NCBI RefSeq assembly: GCF_963666145.1
Contig: NZ_OY762614.1
Span: 1,846,001-1,910,000, forward strand
DNA: 64,000 bases
Direction: 5' to 3'
DNA from: an uncultured Desulfobacter sp.
GTDB taxonomy: Bacteria; Desulfobacterota; Desulfobacteria; Desulfobacterales; Desulfobacteraceae
Positions 1 through 7,832 of the stretch are shown in pieces; position 1 is the first letter of the stretch, and each line of letters starts with the position of its first letter. The position numbers and the translations under genes were made by a program. The notes under the pieces were generated by a model. It was not told where the DNA came from. It worked only from the letters and a program-made list of their open reading frames with translations, and did not search any database.

Positions 1-1
1 G

Positions 2-391
2 ATTCTGCTGGCAGTGGCAACCCTTGAGGATTCACACATCCTGACCACCCTGGCGGCATGGCTTAATCGAACCATTGGCGAACAAAGCATTATCGTAGCC
101 GTGATCGGTGTGATCAGCTCAATTATCGACAATGTGCCCCTGGTGGCCGCATCCATGGGAATGTATGACATCCATCAGTTTACCACGGACAATTTTTTGT
201 GGACCTTTCTGGCATTCTGTGCCGGAACCGGCGGCTCTTTGCTGATCATTGGTTCAGCGGCAGGCGTTGCGGCCATGGGCCTGGAAAAAATCAATTTTTT
301 CTGGTACGTGAAAAAAGTCAGCGGACTGGCCGTGCTTGGGTATATTGCAGGCATTCTGGTTTTTCTGGTTCAGGTTAGACTGCTCAATTAG
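2..391 (+). CDS. nhaD: NhaD-type Na+/H+ antiporter, C-terminal part (5' end outside window)
   Basis: This is the last ~129 residues of an inner-membrane antiporter; the reading frame is open from the first bases, so the start lies upstream of the window. The segment is very hydrophobic with three or four membrane spans. It contains NVPLVAASMGMY, the conserved stretch of NhaD-type sodium/proton antiporters, followed by a glycine-rich GTGGSLLIIGSAAG segment that is also typical of this ion-transporter superfamily. It ends with TAG at 389-391. Established for the family: export of Na+ (or Li+) in exchange for protons. The neighbours downstream are on the other strand and give no further clue. 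An ArsB/NhaD relative with another substrate cannot be excluded from the C-terminus alone. Confidence 0.78.
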   Translation: MLLAVATLEDSHILTTLAAWLNRTIGEQSIIVAVIGVISSIIDNVPLVAASMGMYDIHQFTTDNFLWTFLAFCAGTGGSLLIIGSAAGVAAMGLEKINFFWYVKKVSGLAVLGYIAGILVFLVQVRLLN

Positions 392-407
392 TGCCCGGCA
401 AAAATAG

Positions 408-466
408 GTGTTTGGACGAAAAGTCGCGCTGATGCAACATGCAAACAAGTGACGTTTCGTCCAACA
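408..466. repeat. Palindromic element with GTGTTTGGACG end
   Basis: GTGTTTGGACG begins at 408. TTGGACGAAA (412-421) pairs perfectly with TTTCGTCCAA (455-464), giving a hairpin-forming element in the gap after the antiporter gene. The same GTGTTTGGACG end recurs at 2542 and 60140, so this is a dispersed repeat rather than a dedicated terminator. There is no U-tract on either strand. Between this element and the hairpin at 669 I see no gene. Confidence 0.6.
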
Positions 467-668
467 AAAATCGTTACAAATAACAGTTAAACATGTTAAC
501 CCCAAAATGCCACGCCAAAACTGAATCCTGGTAAAGACCCAGCTGAAAACACACCAAGTTTTGAACGGAAGCTATGTTTACACGCGGAACTTCTCCATGG
601 CGGAATCCCCATTGACTGCCAAGATGGGGGCACCTAATTTGGACAAATTGGACCATCTCTCAAACAAA

Positions 669-702
669 GGATGGAAAGCCTCCTGGTGAGTGCTTTCCAT
701 CC
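669..702 (-). terminator. Hairpin downstream of the hsp20 genes
   Basis: GGATGGAAAGC (669-679) and GCTTTCCATCC (692-702) are perfect inverted repeats of 11 bp with a 12-nt loop. The hairpin lies 60 bp past the stop of the leftward hsp20 gene. On that strand it is followed by CTTTGTTTG, a poor U-tract, so it is a candidate terminator or 3' stabiliser only. Confidence 0.45.
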
Positions 703-762
703 TCGGGGTGTCCCTATAATTTTTAAGGCGCATCAAAATTTTCGGGCAACATTTAAGATGTG

Positions 763-1149
763 TCACGCGGTTTTTATCTCTATCTGCCGGGGCTTTGCGG
801 CTTCGGATTTGGGCAGATGCAGTTTCAGCACACCGTTTTTCAATTCCGCCTCGACCCTTTCAACATCAATGGTCTGGGGTACGGAAAAGCTTCTGACATA
901 TTCTACATCCGAAAACTCTTCATATGTTGCAGCCCCTTTTATTTCAAGTTTTCTGACACCGGATATGGACAGTGTCCCATTATCAATATCAACTGAAATA
1001 TTCTCTTTTACCACCCCCGGCATGTCCGCGTGGAGAAGGATTTCATTTTCATTTTCATAAATATCTACGGTGGGCGTTACCCGATACAATTGACGCGTCT
1101 GCTCGACGTTTTTTTTGTTTTGTTTGGTGATCTCTTGCACTCTATCCAT
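763..1149 (-). CDS. Hsp20/alpha-crystallin small heat shock protein
   Basis: This 128-residue small heat shock protein is an ATP-independent cytoplasmic holdase that binds unfolding proteins. The alpha-crystallin domain covers roughly residues 28-120: VDIYENENEILLHADMPGV opens the domain, and a GVLKLHLPKSE stretch near the end matches the family's conserved G-V-L-x-L-x-L-P motif. The start is supported by AAGGAGG about seven bases upstream of ATG. The N-terminal arm is short and charged (MDRVQEITKQNKKNVEQ). It lies 37 bp downstream of a second hsp20 on the same strand and is probably co-transcribed with it. The two paralogs differ enough to form hetero-oligomers, but that is inference. Confidence 0.92.
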   Translation of the reverse strand: MDRVQEITKQNKKNVEQTRQLYRVTPTVDIYENENEILLHADMPGVVKENISVDIDNGTLSISGVRKLEIKGAATYEEFSDVEYVRSFSVPQTIDVERVEAELKNGVLKLHLPKSEAAKPRQIEIKTA

Positions 1150-1186
1150 GGTAAACCTCCTTTTTAAGAAATTTATGAAAAAAGGC

Positions 1187-1627
1187 TTAATTGATGCTTA
1201 TTTTCTTGGGTTTTGCGGCCTCGTGCTTGGGAAGCGTAAGATACAGCACGCCGTCTTTAAGCGTAGCTTCAGCTTTGGTTGAGTCAACATCGGCCGGCAA
1301 TGTAAAACTTCTGGAAAAAGATCCGACCCTTCTTTCTGTTTTATGGGTTTTGTAGCCATCGGGCGCATCGGATCCTCTTTCACCGGTGATTTCAAGATAG
1401 TTTCCCTGGATCTTTACATTCAAGTCACCCTTTTCAAGGCCTGGGACTTCAGCCCTGATTTCAAAAGTATCACCGTGTTCATAAAGATTTGTCCTGGGGG
1501 CAGCGGATTCCAATTCCCATCTGTAACCGGATGGTTTTCCGTAATCGCCGTAAAGATTGTCCAGTTTTCTTTGAAGAAGATTCATGGTCCCGAACAATCT
1601 GTCGATATCGCTAATTCTTGTAAACAT
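1187..1627 (-). CDS. Hsp20/alpha-crystallin small heat shock protein
   Basis: This 146-residue small heat shock protein is the first gene of a two-gene hsp20 operon. The N-terminal region (ISDIDRLFGTMNLLQRKLDNL) is the usual amphipathic arm. The alpha-crystallin domain runs from about residue 43 (RTNLYEHGDTFEIRAEVPGL) to the end, with the G-V-L-x-L-x-L-P signature as GVLYLTLPKHE. The start follows a strong AAGGAGGAGG ribosome-binding site. The family binds unfolding client proteins without ATP and hands them to DnaK or ClpB. I found no convincing heat-shock (sigma-32 or CIRCE) element in the 270 bp upstream. A TTGACA at 1797-1802 on this strand, with a weak -10 17 bp further, is the only promoter-like match. 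Confidence 0.92.
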   Translation of the reverse strand: MFTRISDIDRLFGTMNLLQRKLDNLYGDYGKPSGYRWELESAAPRTNLYEHGDTFEIRAEVPGLEKGDLNVKIQGNYLEITGERGSDAPDGYKTHKTERRVGSFSRSFTLPADVDSTKAEATLKDGVLYLTLPKHEAAKPKKISIN

Positions 1628-1897
1628 AATTCCTCCTCCTTACGTTTGGGTTGTTTTTTAAGTTGTTGCGGGAACTGTTTGGGATGTTGGAATCGACGTT
1701 TACATGAAAGCTTAAGATATCGTCAATTGCCGCCTACAAACCTTTGCTCCCACAAATCATCTGAATTTTTGCCTAAATTAATCCTGATTTTTTTCATGTC
1801 AATATGGCCTTAATTATTTTTAACGTATTTATCGATATAGTAATGCCATGGATTATTTTGCCGCTTAAATAAGGGAGCCTGAAAGAGCCAATAGAAT

Positions 1898-2395
1898 TTA
1901 AGGTTTGCGGATGGCAGCGATTCTTGCCAACCCGGCCACGGCCAGATCCCCGGGGGAAATTTCAATGGTAACCGTATTTCGCCCGCTGCCGCAGAAGACA
2001 TGGGTCAAGTCCATCAGGCTTTGGTCAAGGACAACCGCTACATCCGAAGCCACAGGAAAGGGCCCCACCCCGCCGATTTCAAACCCGAGGCCGGTTTCCA
2101 CATCAGGGGCGGACACAGCCCTTATCAGCTTACGGTTAACCCCAAAAATATCTGCCAGATACTTATAATGAATCCGGTCCACCCCGCTGACACCGGCAAG
2201 TATCCATGGGCCGCTCTTGATTTTGAAAACAATTGTTTTGATCAGATTAACAGTCAGGTGGGGCACGATAGCCTCAGCCTGATCCACAGTGACCACAGGG
2301 TCGTGGTGATGAAGCCTGAAATTCACCTTGCTTTGGGTTAAAAAAGATTGAATCTTTTCAAATACCATTTTGCGATTTTCATCCTTGCTTTTCAT
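1898..2395 (-). CDS. YbaK/EbsC-type aminoacyl-tRNA deacylase
   Basis: A ~165-residue protein of the YbaK/ProX editing-domain family, which hydrolyses mischarged aminoacyl-tRNA in the cytoplasm. Seen in the sequence: the opening helix VFEKIQSFLTQSKVNFRLHHHDPVVT, the segment NLIKTIVFKIKSGPWILAGVSGVDRI (family pattern: K-T-L-x-F, then a hydrophobic strand ending near G-x-x-R), and EIGGVGPFPVASDVAVVLD, which matches the conserved G-x-x-x-P-F-G loop region. The start is uncertain: the frame stays open to 2500, but the upstream part does not look like the family. I chose the ATG at 2395, with an ATG at 2371 as the alternative. No good ribosome-binding site decides between them. It is monocistronic and divergent from the thioesterase gene. 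Confidence 0.8.
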   Translation of the reverse strand: MKSKDENRKMVFEKIQSFLTQSKVNFRLHHHDPVVTVDQAEAIVPHLTVNLIKTIVFKIKSGPWILAGVSGVDRIHYKYLADIFGVNRKLIRAVSAPDVETGLGFEIGGVGPFPVASDVAVVLDQSLMDLTHVFCGSGRNTVTIEISPGDLAVAGLARIAAIRKP

Positions 2396-2541
2396 TTTTC
2401 CCGGTCCGGTAAAACCGGATTGAAGCAAAGCGTATCCGCGTCCTGTTCCCAGGTCAATAAATCTATTTATTAAGCAGGCATTTTTCTCTACAATGCGCAC
2501 GCCACTGAAGTTAAGGTGGGAAATTGATATACAGTAAACCA

Positions 2542-2567
2542 GTGTTTGGACGCCTCGTTAGAGGAGC
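2542..2567. repeat. Solo end of the GTGTTTGGACG dispersed repeat
   Basis: The 26 bp starting GTGTTTGGACG match 60140-60165 at 24 of 26 positions and include the small CTCGTTAGAG stem. No second arm is present here, so this looks like a solo or truncated end. It sits 30 bp before the thioesterase start codon and may lie in its leader. Confidence 0.6.
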
Positions 2568-2597
2568 CGTTCAAAAACGAATTAAAGGGAATTTTAT

Positions 2598-3026
2598 ATG
2601 TTTGACTACCCCTCATACCTAAACCAGCTGATGGCAGGCGAACCGGTCAACAACCCGTTTCTGGATTTTTTACAAATAAAAGTCGAAGCCGTTGAACAAG
2701 GCTATGCCCGGTTCAGCATGGAGGTCCGGCCCGAATTTCTCCAGGGCGCGGGCATCATGCAGGGCGGCTTAGGCATTGCCCTGTCCAGTGAGGCTGCCGC
2801 CCATGCGGTGATGACCACCCTGGAACCCGGCGAGAACCTGACGACCATTGAACTGAAAAACAACTTTCTTTCCATGGCGTCCAAGGGCCGCCTGACTGCC
2901 GAAGCCAAGGTATTCAAACGGGGCCGGACCCTTGTTTTTGTGGACACCACCGTCAAGGATGACACAGGCAAATATATCTCAAAAAGCAGTGCCACCCTGA
3001 TGGTCATTCCGCCGAAAAAAGATTAG
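2598..3026 (+). CDS. PaaI-type hotdog thioesterase
   Basis: A 142-residue single hotdog-fold protein of the PaaI/4HBT group, which hydrolyses acyl-CoA or aryl-CoA thioesters in the cytoplasm. The hotdog helix region is visible as GAGIMQGGLGIALSSEAAAHAV (residues ~51-72); family members have H/N-G-G at the corresponding place, with an acidic catalytic residue about eight residues later, and here an E sits at that spacing. The second half (TTIELKNNFLSMASKGRLTAEAKVFKRGRTLVFVDTTV) is the characteristic strand pair, with N-F-L in the conserved position. The start has AAAGGGAATTTTAT upstream. Substrate cannot be inferred: neighbours on both sides are convergent or divergent single genes. Confidence 0.85.
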   Translation: MFDYPSYLNQLMAGEPVNNPFLDFLQIKVEAVEQGYARFSMEVRPEFLQGAGIMQGGLGIALSSEAAAHAVMTTLEPGENLTTIELKNNFLSMASKGRLTAEAKVFKRGRTLVFVDTTVKDDTGKYISKSSATLMVIPPKKD

Positions 3027-3028
3027 CG

Positions 3029-3562
3029 TCAAATTTCATAAAACTGAGATTTATCGGCAAAGATTTTGGCCTTTTTGGCATACAAATCCGAGGAAACTTT
3101 AAGCACCTGTGTGATTTCCTCTTTGTTTTCATAGGTCTTTTTTACCTTGCCCGGGGAACCGACCACAAGGGAGTACGGCGGGACAATTGTATTTTCAAGT
3201 ACCACGGCCCCTGCCGCCACAACCGAACCCTTGCCGATGACCGAATGATTCATCACCGTGGCCCCCATCCCGATCAGGCAGTCATCTTCAATGGTGCAGC
3301 CGTGCAGACAGCACTGGTGGCCCACGGTGACGCCGTTGCCCACCGTCAGGGGCACCCCCTCATCGGCATGGCACATGGACAAATCCTGGATATTTGTCCG
3401 CTCACCGATGGTGATTGTGGCCGTATCCCCCCGGATGACCGTTTGAAACCAGACCGAGGCATCCCGGGCGATATGCACATCACCCATGATTTGAGCCGTT
3501 GGTGCAACAAATACGGAGTCATGAATTTCGGGACGGATATTTTTGAATGCGTATAAAGTCAT
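3029..3562 (-). CDS. Gamma carbonic anhydrase-like hexapeptide-repeat protein (YrdA/PaaY type)
   Basis: A 177-residue left-handed beta-helix protein made of hexapeptide repeats (VAPTAQIMGDVHIARDASVW, then ITIGERTNIQDLS). The three histidines that bind the metal in gamma carbonic anhydrases are present at 66 (CHAD), 83 (GHQC) and 88 (LHGC), numbered from the first of the two adjacent ATGs, and R45/D47 of the RGD motif are retained. The family is trimeric; members act as carbonic anhydrases, thioesterases or have no known activity. The start is drawn at the second ATG, which leaves five bases after AAGGAG; the first ATG would leave only two. It converges with the thioesterase gene, whose stop is 2 bp away. 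Confidence 0.88.
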   Translation of the reverse strand: MTLYAFKNIRPEIHDSVFVAPTAQIMGDVHIARDASVWFQTVIRGDTATITIGERTNIQDLSMCHADEGVPLTVGNGVTVGHQCCLHGCTIEDDCLIGMGATVMNHSVIGKGSVVAAGAVVLENTIVPPYSLVVGSPGKVKKTYENKEEITQVLKVSSDLYAKKAKIFADKSQFYEI

Positions 3563-3679
3563 CATCTCTCCTTGTAATCATTTTATTGAATTTGTTATGC
3601 TTAAGGCTTATGTTCTATTTACAGTGTAATAGAACTATACCCGCCGTTTCAAAAGTACAACCCACAAAAAGGAAAAATT

Positions 3680-5080
3680 ATGTCAAAAGAATATGATGTG
3701 GCGATTATCGGAGCAGGCTCTGCGGGACTGACGGCCCAGGAAGAGGTGGTCAAACACACGGACAACTATGTGCTCATCGATGACGGCCCCCTGGGAACGA
3801 CTTGCGCACGGGTGGGCTGCATGCCGTCCAAGGCGTTGATTGCCGTGGCCGATGATTTTCACAAATGCGGTTTTTTTGATGAATATGGGATTAGCGGTGC
3901 CCAGGGTCTGGTTCCGGATCATAAAAAAATCATGGCACGCGTCCGGGCCATGCGGGATGAATTCGCAGGCGGGGTGATCCAGGAGATGTCCGGGTTCATG
4001 AACAAGGTGATCCGCAAAAGGGCCAGATTCATAGATGCCAACACCCTGGATTTGGGGGATGAAACCATCCGGGCCAAGAGCATCATCATCGCCACCGGGT
4101 CAAAACCGTTTATACCCGAGCCCTGGCAGCCGTTTAAAGAGTTTATCATTGATACCGACCAATTTTTTGAACTGGAAACCCTGCCCCGGACCATGGCCGT
4201 GTTCGGCCTGGGTGTCATCGGCATTGAACTGGGCCAGGCCCTGCACCGCATCGGCGTTGACGTCACCGCCGTGACCCGCCGGAAAACCGCCGGTGGCCTG
4301 ACCGACCCCAAACTTGAAGAGTATGCCTTTGACCATTTTTCCAAAGAGATGAAGATTGCCCTTGGCCCCGCTGAAATTCTGGGCAAAACCGACACCGGGT
4401 TAGAAGTCGGCGCGAGCAGCAAACGCTGGACCGTGGACCGGGTGCTCATCGCCACGGGCAGACGGCCGGTTCTCAAGGATTTAAACCTTGAATGCCTGAA
4501 TATTGACATGAATGCCAAAGGCATGCCGGTCTTTGATCCACAAACCCTGCAGATCGGGAATCTGCCCGTATTTATAGCCGGGGATGTAAACGGCCTTAAA
4601 CCCATTCTCCATGAAGCGGCAGATGACGGCACCATTGCAGGTTACAATGCCTGTGCCGGCACTGTAACCCGCTTTAAAAAACGCATTCCCCTGCAGATCA
4701 CTTTTTCTTCACCGGATATCGCCATTGCAGGCCTGTCCCACAAGGCGCTGACCCAACAAGGCATTGACTATGTGGTGGGCGAAGCCTCCTGGGAAGAACT
4801 GGGCAGGGCCCGGATGATTCTCGGCAAAGCCGCCGGAAGGGCCCGGATTTATGCCGAACCCCAAAAGGGACGGCTGCTGGGCGCAGAGATTATGGCACCG
4901 GCCGGAGAACACATGGCCCATCTTCTGGCCTGGGCCATGGGGGCGAACCTGACGCTTAAAGAGATTCTGGGCATGCCCTTTTACCACCCGGTGCCCGAAG
5001 AAGCGCTTTTGGATGCATTTTTTCAAATCGCCGAACAGATCGCAGAGCCCCTACCCTCTCCAATCCTGAAAAAAGCTTAG
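3680..5080 (+). CDS. Dihydrolipoamide dehydrogenase-family pyridine nucleotide-disulfide oxidoreductase
   Basis: A 466-residue flavoprotein of class I disulfide oxidoreductases. FAD-binding Rossmann motif GAGSAG at residues 11-16; redox-active pair C42-ARVG-C47; second nucleotide-binding motif GLGVIG near residue 175; FAD-binding GDVNG late in the protein; C-terminal dimerisation domain with H436 and E441 (HPVPEE), the catalytic dyad. These are the parts expected of a functional lipoamide dehydrogenase. However, no 2-oxoacid dehydrogenase or glycine-cleavage gene is nearby, so a role as another disulfide reductase is possible. The start has AAAAAGGAAAAATT before ATG. The next gene starts 10 bp after its stop, suggesting co-transcription. 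Confidence 0.85.
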   Translation: MSKEYDVAIIGAGSAGLTAQEEVVKHTDNYVLIDDGPLGTTCARVGCMPSKALIAVADDFHKCGFFDEYGISGAQGLVPDHKKIMARVRAMRDEFAGGVIQEMSGFMNKVIRKRARFIDANTLDLGDETIRAKSIIIATGSKPFIPEPWQPFKEFIIDTDQFFELETLPRTMAVFGLGVIGIELGQALHRIGVDVTAVTRRKTAGGLTDPKLEEYAFDHFSKEMKIALGPAEILGKTDTGLEVGASSKRWTVDRVLIATGRRPVLKDLNLECLNIDMNAKGMPVFDPQTLQIGNLPVFIAGDVNGLKPILHEAADDGTIAGYNACAGTVTRFKKRIPLQITFSSPDIAIAGLSHKALTQQGIDYVVGEASWEELGRARMILGKAAGRARIYAEPQKGRLLGAEIMAPAGEHMAHLLAWAMGANLTLKEILGMPFYHPVPEEALLDAFFQIAEQIAEPLPSPILKKA

Positions 5081-5090
5081 GGCGGCTCCC

Positions 5091-6197
5091 ATGGCAAATA
5101 AAAAAGAGCCGCTTAACATGTTTCTGGCTGGTGCCCGGTCCAGGGCACAGACCCAGGATATTGACATGCTGGTGTTCGGCAATGAAGCCGCAGACCTGGA
5201 TTCCGTGGTGTCCGCCATCGGTCTGGCCTGGGTGCTGGCACACGACAGCAAACCCTGTACAGCCCTACCTTTAATTCCCACCAGACGAGACGATTTCCGC
5301 CTGAAGACAGAGAGCCGGTGGGTGCTCTCCCAAACAGGTATTGAGGTTGAAAATCTTTTTTTCCTGGACGATATCCAGCCGTTAGACCTCCTCATGGACC
5401 GGGTCAAAGGATTTGCCCTGGTGGACCATAACAAGCCGTCACATGTTTTTTTAAAGTATGAGGAAAAAATCAAGTTCATCATGGATCACCATGAAGACTT
5501 GATGCTCTACCCCTATGCGTTAGGACGGATTGAGCCGGTGGGGTCCTGTGCCACCCTGGTGGGTGAAGAGCTGATTGATCATAACAAAAAAAAACCTGCA
5601 GAAAACATTCCCCAAAGCCTTGCCGCCCTTTTGCTTGGGGCCATCCTCATTGATACCGTCAACCTCGACCCCAAGGCCGGGCGGATGACCCCAAACGACC
5701 AACGTGTGGTAGCGCACCTGACCCCCATCGCCGGACTGGACACAGATAAATTTTACCAGGGAATCCGGGCGGCAAAATCAGACATCAGTGAAATGGACAC
5801 ACGGGATCTGCTCAGACGGGACTGTAAGACATTTAAATTCAATACGGTGAGTTGCACCGTGGCATCGGTGCCGTTGGATCTTGGGCAGTGGATGGTCAGG
5901 GACATGAATCTTGCCCGGGGCATTAAAGCCTATGCACAGGAAGTGCAGGCAGATATTTTGATGACCATGAACACCCAGCGAATGCCTGAATTTTCAAGGG
6001 GGATTTCAGTATTCTGCAAATCCCCCGATCTTTTCACAACCATTTTGGCCATGCTGACATTCAACCTTGACCTGGAAGTCATCACGCCGCCCCAGGGCTT
6101 TGACCCCGGCGACGTTCACTTTTTCCGTCAGGGTAACCTGAGCCTGTCCAGGAAGAAACTTGAACCGATACTGGACCAGTATTTCTCAAAACCCTGA
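5091..6197 (+). CDS. DHH/DHHA2-type phosphoesterase (PPX1/prune-like polyphosphatase or pyrophosphatase)
   Basis: A 368-residue cytoplasmic phosphoesterase of the DHH superfamily. Metal-binding motifs in order: NEAADLDSVVSAIG (D-x-D-S type, residues ~29-42), VDHNKPS (~110) and the name-giving DHHED (~128), followed by GSCATLV. A DHHA2-like C-terminal half runs from about residue 210 to 368. Eukaryotic-type exopolyphosphatases and family II manganese pyrophosphatases share this order. The likely reaction is hydrolysis of a phosphoanhydride bond in polyphosphate, pyrophosphate or a short nucleotide. It follows the disulfide oxidoreductase by 10 bp and probably shares its transcript. The functional link between the two is not evident. 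Confidence 0.82.
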   Translation: MANKKEPLNMFLAGARSRAQTQDIDMLVFGNEAADLDSVVSAIGLAWVLAHDSKPCTALPLIPTRRDDFRLKTESRWVLSQTGIEVENLFFLDDIQPLDLLMDRVKGFALVDHNKPSHVFLKYEEKIKFIMDHHEDLMLYPYALGRIEPVGSCATLVGEELIDHNKKKPAENIPQSLAALLLGAILIDTVNLDPKAGRMTPNDQRVVAHLTPIAGLDTDKFYQGIRAAKSDISEMDTRDLLRRDCKTFKFNTVSCTVASVPLDLGQWMVRDMNLARGIKAYAQEVQADILMTMNTQRMPEFSRGISVFCKSPDLFTTILAMLTFNLDLEVITPPQGFDPGDVHFFRQGNLSLSRKKLEPILDQYFSKP

Positions 6198-6215
6198 ACA
6201 AGCAACAAAAATAAC

Positions 6216-6782
6216 TTACGCCCTGGATATAAATTTTCTGGTTTCGGTGTTGACCTTGACCATCTCGCCGTTCTCAAGATATTCCGGCACCTGGATTTCA
6301 ACCCCGTTGGAAAGGGTGGCAGGCTTTGTCCGGGCCGTGGCGCTGGCACCTTTGACACCCGGAGCAGTCTGGGTGATCTCAAAAACAAGGGAGGCGGGAA
6401 TTTCAACGGCCACCAGATTGCCGTCAATGAACATGCCCACAATATCTTCCATACCGTCGGTGAGCCAGACCAGTTCCTCTTCAATACTGTCCTCGGAAAT
6501 CATATACTGAGCATATTCCACCGTGTCCATGAACACATGCAGCTCTCCGTCCGGATAGAGGTACTGGACGGGTTTTCTCTGCAGGTCCACCTCATCAAGC
6601 GTATCATTGCCTTTATACGAGTCTTCATATTTCTGCCGGGTCTTGATACCGCTGAACCGGACCTTATAAAGGGTGACAGCCCCCCGTGCAGAGGGTGTTC
6701 TTACATCAATATGTTTAACCAGGTACGGTTCACCGCTGATATCCACCACCTGGCCCTTTTTTAAATCACATGCTTTTGGCAT
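6216..6782 (-). CDS. efpL: Elongation factor P-like protein EfpL (YeiP)
   Basis: A 188-residue EF-P paralog. Like EF-P it should bind stalled ribosomes between the P and E sites and help peptide bond formation at polyproline stretches. It shows three domains: N-terminal KOW-like domain (residues 1-65), an OB domain, and a C-terminal OB domain with the conserved GIKGASAS-like stretch as GVKGASATARTKPATLSNG. The loop tip reads TPSARGA with arginine at 33 rather than the lysine that is modified in canonical EF-P, which marks this as the EfpL/YeiP branch. It converges with the phosphoesterase (18 bp apart) and precedes nothing obvious in an operon. An EpmA-type EF-P lysyltransferase is encoded at 52 kb. 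Confidence 0.92.
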   Translation of the reverse strand: MPKACDLKKGQVVDISGEPYLVKHIDVRTPSARGAVTLYKVRFSGIKTRQKYEDSYKGNDTLDEVDLQRKPVQYLYPDGELHVFMDTVEYAQYMISEDSIEEELVWLTDGMEDIVGMFIDGNLVAVEIPASLVFEITQTAPGVKGASATARTKPATLSNGVEIQVPEYLENGEMVKVNTETRKFISRA

Positions 6783-6829
6783 ACGTGCCTCTCCTAAATT
6801 AAAATATTCATTCTTTTAAATCAATTTTG

Positions 6830-7306
6830 TTATTCTTCTTCCGGGTTATGAATTACCACCAAAGAATCGGGATCACGGTCGACGATTTTCCGGGCAACTT
6901 CAGCCGGGACTATTTCATAGACACTGTTCAACGAGACAATGGCAAGCTGTCCCCGGCCAAGCTTTTGGGTAATTTCATCACTAACGTAGAGTTTTTTTAT
7001 TTTTTTTCCGACCTTGAAATAGTATGGGTCCTCATATTTTCTCAGATCCAGACGATTTTCCTCTATCAGCTGCTTAACCTGGGCCAATTTTTCCTGTTTT
7101 TCCCGCTCCTGGTTTGCCTGACGGTTGAGGTCGTCGCTCTGTTTGGCCTGGGCCAACTGATCCTGCCGGGTTTGGTTAACTTCAGGTGCCGTTTCCTTGC
7201 CTTTATTTTTTTTGCGCGTAACCCGTTTTTCTTGGTTGGCTTTTTTAGCCTGTTTTTTATCAGCTATCCCGGCCTTCAGGAGCTGATCCTGTAAAGACAA
7301 TCCCAT
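6830..7306 (-). CDS. DUF2058 family protein
   Basis: A 158-residue soluble protein. Residues 1-75 are a highly charged, lysine/glutamine-rich helix (MGLSLQDQLLKAGIADKKQA, then KRVTRKKNKGKETA) with coiled-coil character. The C-terminal half (YYFKVGKKIKKLYVSDEITQ, then GQLAIVSL and YEIVPAEVA) forms the conserved globular part of DUF2058 (E. coli YaiL group). Function is not established; the basic helix suggests nucleic acid or ribosome association, which is inference. It lies 47 bp upstream of efpL on the same strand and may be co-transcribed with it, which would fit a translation-related role. Confidence 0.8.
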   Translation of the reverse strand: MGLSLQDQLLKAGIADKKQAKKANQEKRVTRKKNKGKETAPEVNQTRQDQLAQAKQSDDLNRQANQEREKQEKLAQVKQLIEENRLDLRKYEDPYYFKVGKKIKKLYVSDEITQKLGRGQLAIVSLNSVYEIVPAEVARKIVDRDPDSLVVIHNPEEE

Positions 7307-7496
7307 GTATCCCCTTTTTTTTTATAATTAGCCTGCCAATAATATATGCACCGACACCGTAGTTCAACCATAATTGACGTTTGAAGTGATGGTTCCTTGG
7401 GGTGTGGCGTCTTGCCCTTGACACCGGGTTCCCACGACAGTAAGGAAAAAAGGAGCGCCCCATTAAAACAAGAAGAAAAGCCCAAGGATAAAATCA

Positions 7497-7763
7497 ATGG
7501 AAAAAGTTGATCCAAAAATTTATGGATTACCGTCAAGGACCGTTTTGGAGAGCAATGGGAAAGATCAATTCCATTTGGTCATAAACCGGAAAAGCCGGAT
7601 CATCATGAAAGATGCCCAGGCAATTTTGAAAAAAGCCGAAACAATCAGAAAAAAAGAGCCCAACGCCATTATTTCATTGAAGGCAACGGCACCTGTCTGC
7701 AGCAAGTCTATTCAATTTTTAAAAGAAAATGGGATACTGGTTAGGTCTGCAGCGTCGGGCTGA
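7497..7763 (+). CDS. Hypothetical protein, 88 aa
   Basis: A small basic cytoplasmic protein that I do not recognise. It has a start with AAGGATAAAATCA upstream and no signal peptide or membrane span. The sequence FHLVINRKSRIIMKDAQAILKKAETIRKKEPNA looks like a strand followed by an amphipathic helix, and ISLKATAPVCSKSIQFLKENGI like a second strand-helix unit with a single cysteine. It stands alone between a leftward DUF2058 gene and a leftward HAD gene. Codon use and the ribosome-binding site make it a plausible real gene. Confidence 0.6.
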   Translation: MEKVDPKIYGLPSRTVLESNGKDQFHLVINRKSRIIMKDAQAILKKAETIRKKEPNAIISLKATAPVCSKSIQFLKENGILVRSAASG

Positions 7764-7832
7764 TCCGACTTTTGAATAGAGTCAAAGCAGCCCATGGTTG
7801 TTATGAAGAAGCGATCGCGGCCGGAACGTACC

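Noticed and set aside
254..766. Overlapping small frames (60-83 codons) in the gap after the antiporter
   Set aside because: They cross the palindromic repeat and the hairpin, have no ribosome-binding sites and resemble no family.
1628..1897. Heat-shock promoter or CIRCE element before the hsp20 genes
   Set aside because: No CIRCE inverted repeat and no sigma-32-type match were found; only a weak sigma-70-like pair, mentioned under the gene.
3919..4635. 238-codon frame on the minus strand inside the disulfide oxidoreductase gene
   Set aside because: Shadow of a strongly supported flavoprotein gene; its translation is rich in R, S and P without any domain, and it has no ribosome-binding site.
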